From positions 1 to 64,000 of the forward strand of contig JBGUIU010000012.1 of assembly GCA_045113275.1 (NCBI GenBank): a stretch of DNA of 64,000 bases. Direction: 5' to 3'. Below the pieces are notes generated by a model. That model had not been told where the DNA came from. It saw only the letters and a list, made by a program, of their open reading frames with translations, and did not search any database. Source of the DNA: UBA1181 sp045113275 (GTDB lineage: Bacteria; Bacteroidota; Bacteroidia; Bacteroidales; Paludibacteraceae). The translations under genes were made by a program, and so were the position numbers. This document shows, in pieces, positions 61,232-64,000 of the stretch (positions are counted from its first letter, which is position 1; every line of letters starts with the position of its first letter).

Positions 61232-62092
61232 ATGGCATCTTGTTTAGAGAACAAAAGATATAAAATGATGAAAGTAAAGGAAGGTGAATATGTTCCAGTT
61301 ATGGAAGACACTTTCCCTGAAGACGACCCTTTTGTACACAAGCTAAATTACGAGAACATCTACAACGAGGTATTCGATGAGAACTATCCGTATTTAGATA
61401 ATTCATGGAAATGGAAAGTAGGACACGTATGGGCACTCATTCGCAACAACCTTGTTTGTAAATGGTTCAACTACGTGTATTTCGGCATGAGATACGAAGG
61501 CAAAGAAAATATAAAAAAATTCAAGAAGGATTTTACCAATGGTGCAGTCACTGTCTGCAATCACGCCTACCGTTGGGATTTCTTGTCTGTATGGAATGGT
61601 ACAGGAAGACTCAGAATATGGTATCCTGCATGGGCAGATAATTTTCAGACTAAAGACCGCGACAACATGAGACACACTTGTGGAATTCCGGTTCCTAAGT
61701 CCATGAGTGCCATGAAAAAATTCAATGAGGCATTTGACACCCTTCATGAGAGAAAAGAATGGTTCCATGTTTTCCCTGAAGAATGTCGTTGGAACAATTA
61801 CAAGCCAATTCGTCCATTCCGTAAAGGTGCATTTATCTTTGCATACAAATACAAATTGCCTATCTTACCTATGGTCATTGTCTATCGTGAGCGCACTGGA
61901 ATTTACAAACTCTTCAATAAAACAGAACCGCTGTACACCTGTCGCATAGGCGAGCCTATTTATCCAAACTTCGATTTACCAAGAAAAGAGGCGGTTGATG
62001 AAGTAAGAGATCGCGTGCATGCAAAAATGTGCGAAATGGCCGGCATCATCGAAAATCCATGGCCAAGCGTACAACCTAATGATAACGGATAA
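61232..62092 (+). CDS. Lysophospholipid acyltransferase family protein
   Basis: The 286-residue PlsC-like enzyme has the acyltransferase block I 'CNHAYRWDFLSVW' (H-x4-D) near residue 110. The block III equivalent is 'FPEECRWNNYKPIRPFRKGA' (EE-C-R for the usual EGTR), and 'LPILPMVIVY' is block IV. There is no obvious membrane-spanning helix, only a hydrophobic patch near residues 65-80. It probably acylates a lysophospholipid or another membrane lipid. ATG at 61265 or 61268 would also be plausible starts. A terminator follows. Confidence 0.85.
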   Translation: MASCLENKRYKMMKVKEGEYVPVMEDTFPEDDPFVHKLNYENIYNEVFDENYPYLDNSWKWKVGHVWALIRNNLVCKWFNYVYFGMRYEGKENIKKFKKDFTNGAVTVCNHAYRWDFLSVWNGTGRLRIWYPAWADNFQTKDRDNMRHTCGIPVPKSMSAMKKFNEAFDTLHERKEWFHVFPEECRWNNYKPIRPFRKGAFIFAYKYKLPILPMVIVYRERTGIYKLFNKTEPLYTCRIGEPIYPNFDLPRKEAVDEVRDRVHAKMCEMAGIIENPWPSVQPNDNG

Positions 62093-62119
62093 AAATCCAT
62101 AAATCACAAAACAAGAATA

Positions 62120-62151
62120 GGGACAGCTAAATCAAAGCTGTCTCTTTTTTT
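62120..62151 (+). terminator. Rho-independent terminator after acyltransferase gene
   Basis: GGGACAGCT (62120-62128) pairs with AGCTGTCTC (62136-62144; one G-T pair) and is followed by seven T. Confidence 0.92.
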
Positions 62152-62188
62152 ATATATCTAACAAATAATATCTAATGATTTCTTACGC

Positions 62189-62794
62189 CTAAACACGTCC
62201 CATCGATTTATCATGGAGTGAGGAAAAGAGCGTTAATGCGAGTAGCGAACCTATCATACACATAAACATATCCGTCTGTGTATCCCATATATAACCCTGC
62301 ATTCCTAAGAATGCTTCTGTGTCTTCCGGATTGGTCATGGATGCAGCCCACTCGATAATCTCATAAAGGGCAGAAACTGTCATTGCCACACAGAATGAAG
62401 CGAACGATGCCCATCGTCCTCTATTCATGGGTGTACAACGCAAAAACAGTTCCCGTGCATAAATCACCGGGCCAAAGCCTTGCATGAAATGGCCTATTTT
62501 ATCATAATTGTTACGCGTAAATCCAAAAACATCCTCCATCCAATAGCCAAGAGGCACCTTGGCGTACGAATAATGAGCCCCGTACAATAATAATAGAGAA
62601 TGAATAAAGATCAAAAGATAGGCAAAATTCGAAAAGGTAAATTTTTTATAACTATATATCAAAATAGGGACTGTTATGATTACAGGCATTGACTCCAGCA
62701 ACCATGTCAGCCACGTATCTTGAATATTTATTGCCGAAACAACAAAGGCAATAGACAACAATATCAGTAGTATAATCGGGAACTTCTGTTTCAT
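62189..62794 (-). CDS. DUF2238 (YjdF-like) membrane protein
   Basis: The 201-residue protein has about six membrane helices. 'GYWMEDVFGFTRNNYDKIGHFMQGFGPVI' falls mid-protein, 'SALYEIIEWAA' follows, and 'GYIWDTQTDMFMCMIGS' holds the conserved Asp residues of DUF2238. The function is unknown. Its start overlaps the HAD gene by 4 bases (ATGA), so three genes (GH3-HAD-DUF2238) form a tightly coupled unit. Confidence 0.9.
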   Translation of the reverse strand: MKQKFPIILLILLSIAFVVSAINIQDTWLTWLLESMPVIITVPILIYSYKKFTFSNFAYLLIFIHSLLLLYGAHYSYAKVPLGYWMEDVFGFTRNNYDKIGHFMQGFGPVIYARELFLRCTPMNRGRWASFASFCVAMTVSALYEIIEWAASMTNPEDTEAFLGMQGYIWDTQTDMFMCMIGSLLALTLFSSLHDKSMGRV

Positions 62795-63480
62795 TCCCAG
62801 TTCATAATAAAACGAACGAACTCATCCCAATGCATTGACACATAAGCTGTAGAAGGATCTTTTGAATTTTTCTTCTTTAGAATATGAACGAACTGAGCGC
62901 CACAAGAAAAAGCCGACTTTCCATCTGTGTCGACACGATCTCCCACGACCAACAATTCATTCGCTTCTACACCCATGGCAGAGGCAATCTCATGCATTGG
63001 ACGAATAGCAGGTTTGAATGCACCCATATCAGGTGCGGACCAATAATTCTCACAAATATCACTGGACAATCCTAAAGCCTCAAATCGCTCCTTCACCAGT
63101 GGATAATCAGAATAAATAGCAGATGGTATGTTTTTCTCATTCAAGAAAGAAAACACCTCCTCTACCCCTTCATTCGGTTTGTAATGTTTCCGTAAAATGC
63201 GAGGGAAGAGATTCATATAGGTGGTCCAATACCAATCACGTGCCTCCTCAGGAGAAAAACGAGATCTATCGGATATATGAGAGAAAAATGATTCGTAGAA
63301 AGCATCCGAATTATCTAAGTCGACACCCTTCATCTGTCTTCTGACTTTTCTTTCCGCACTAAAAACAAAAGCATCCGCCACCCTTGAGGATACTAACCAA
63401 AAAGGGAAGCGGCTGTTGTTATATAACGTGCCGTCGAGATCAAAGACGACGGCACGTACTTTACTTAAATCAACATTCAT
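62791..63480 (-). CDS. HAD family hydrolase
   Basis: The product has 229 residues. Motif I is VVFDLDGTLYN (Asp14 nucleophile, Asp16), motif II is the Ser of 'IYSDYPLV', the Lys is in 'GAFKPAI' and motif IV is 'LLVVGDRVDTDGKSAF'. A helical cap of about 100 residues lies between motifs I and II. It is a phosphatase with unknown substrate. It overlaps the genes on both sides by 4 bases. Confidence 0.9.
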   Translation of the reverse strand: MNVDLSKVRAVVFDLDGTLYNNSRFPFWLVSSRVADAFVFSAERKVRRQMKGVDLDNSDAFYESFFSHISDRSRFSPEEARDWYWTTYMNLFPRILRKHYKPNEGVEEVFSFLNEKNIPSAIYSDYPLVKERFEALGLSSDICENYWSAPDMGAFKPAIRPMHEIASAMGVEANELLVVGDRVDTDGKSAFSCGAQFVHILKKKNSKDPSTAYVSMHWDEFVRFIMNWE

Positions 63481-64000
63481 TTTTTAACCAGATCCTTAAA
63501 CTTAGCATGACGTTTTTCATCCTGAAGCAACAAATTCAACTTAAACTGACCGTCACGTGCTCCTTCATCGATACAACGAGCTTTGAACTTCTCGAACGAC
63601 TCGGACACCAAGATATGAGTAAGAGGGTCATGAACACGAAGTGAGTCACGTTTTGCCTCATACTCCATATTCTTCTTTTTCAATTTAGCATCAACGGAAC
63701 GAGTGAACTCTTCTGCCTGCTCCTGAGTTGTGTTTTCATTCTCAAACTCATAATAGAAATGGTAAGCAGAAACGCTCAAATCAGCAAATCCAATGAAGAA
63801 CTTAACTGGCATGTTCAACTCCTTAGCAGTCTCCTCCACAGCACTCGTGAACTGAGTTTCGTGAAGTTTCTCTCCTGTCATTGTGACAATACCATTGATT
63901 TTTTGTACCATGTGCACCTTCGGAATCGTATTATAGAAACCTTCTACTTCCAACAAGTCACTCATCGTATAGCGATACAATCCAGCCCATGTAGTAACAT
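63477..64000 (-). CDS. GH3 auxin-responsive promoter family protein, partial (N-terminus outside window)
   Basis: The frame runs off the right edge of the window. The visible 174 residues are the C-terminal part of a GH3-type adenylating enzyme: 'VTTWAGLYRYTMSDLLEVEG' at the edge matches the GLYRY-x-x-GD region. 'KLHETQFTSAVEETAKEL' and a Lys-rich C-terminus follow. Plant GH3 enzymes join amino acids to hormones; bacterial members have unknown acyl substrates. It is the first visible gene of a 4-base-overlap unit with HAD and DUF2238. Confidence 0.85.
   Translation of the reverse strand, partial: VTTWAGLYRYTMSDLLEVEGFYNTIPKVHMVQKINGIVTMTGEKLHETQFTSAVEETAKELNMPVKFFIGFADLSVSAYHFYYEFENENTTQEQAEEFTRSVDAKLKKKNMEYEAKRDSLRVHDPLTHILVSESFEKFKARCIDEGARDGQFKLNLLLQDEKRHAKFKDLVKK

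Noticed and set aside
1..64000. CRISPR array, prophage, integron or rRNA operon
   Set aside because: No regularly spaced repeats, cas genes, integrases, phage structural genes or rRNA sequence were seen.

Overview
This AT-rich window comes from the chromosome of a Bacteroidota bacterium, most likely a member of the order Bacteroidales. The evidence is a PorP/SprF-type outer-membrane protein beside a giant Ig-repeat surface protein, a GldB-like lipoprotein, the GGGtGRT/NifU-like pair, a Bacteroidota-type LptD, trp gene order BEGDCFA, and several promoters of the Bacteroidota form TTTG-N(17-20)-TAnnTTTG. The presence of PorP/SprF argues against a typical Bacteroides. The genus cannot be fixed from sequence reading alone. 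Nearly all of the window is ordinary chromosomal housekeeping and envelope DNA. I see no prophage, insertion sequence, CRISPR array or rRNA, and there is one tRNA.

Layout. 1-5.2 kb (minus): a partial giant secreted repeat protein and a PorP/SprF protein. 5.6-7.5 kb (minus): GGGtGRT protein and an Fe-S scaffold-like protein. 7.6-12.1 kb (minus): YejM-like membrane sulfatase fold protein, then a polyphosphate-polymerase (VTC) cluster with DUF4956, DUF2490 and a small secreted protein. 12.3-16.7 kb (minus): pRiA4b ORF-3-like protein, dnaA, an MCE/MlaD protein and a cell-wall amidase. 16.8-27.6 kb (plus): lptD, glycogen synthase, alpha-glucan phosphorylase, miaA, an ABC-F protein and a GldB-like lipoprotein. 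27.8-29.2 kb (minus): a lipoprotein and a MORN-repeat protein.

29.4-36.1 kb (plus): a complete tryptophan operon preceded by a leader that looks like a full attenuator, with a promoter, a 26-residue leader peptide containing three consecutive Trp codons, and a strong intrinsic terminator before trpB. 36.2-39.1 kb (minus): manA and a WbpM/CapD-type sugar-nucleotide dehydratase. 39.3-45.0 kb (plus): thioredoxin, rfbA-rfbC-rfbD, CstA, a small membrane protein and a protein-kinase-like protein of the polyvalent-protein type. 45.1-48.6 kb (minus): DUF2971, DUF805, tilS and a nucleoside phosphorylase. 48.7-51.6 kb (plus): a lipoprotein and the queF-C-D-E queuosine-precursor set. 51.7-60.4 kb (minus): tRNA-Gln(CUG), a sugar aminotransferase, a nucleotide-sugar dehydrogenase, tmk, a nitroreductase, DedA, pgi, gpsA and lysS. 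60.5-62.1 kb (plus): an MBL-fold hydrolase and an acyltransferase. 62.2-64.0 kb (minus): DUF2238, a HAD phosphatase and a partial GH3-family protein.

The genes fall into a few working groups: envelope building (LptD, MlaD, amidase, dTDP-rhamnose and UDP-sugar enzymes), storage polymers (glycogen and polyphosphate), tryptophan and queuosine synthesis, and translation or replication housekeeping. The most interesting item is the trp leader. Next are the ABC-F protein, whose motifs predict only one working ATP site, and the kinase-like protein normally associated with mobile elements.
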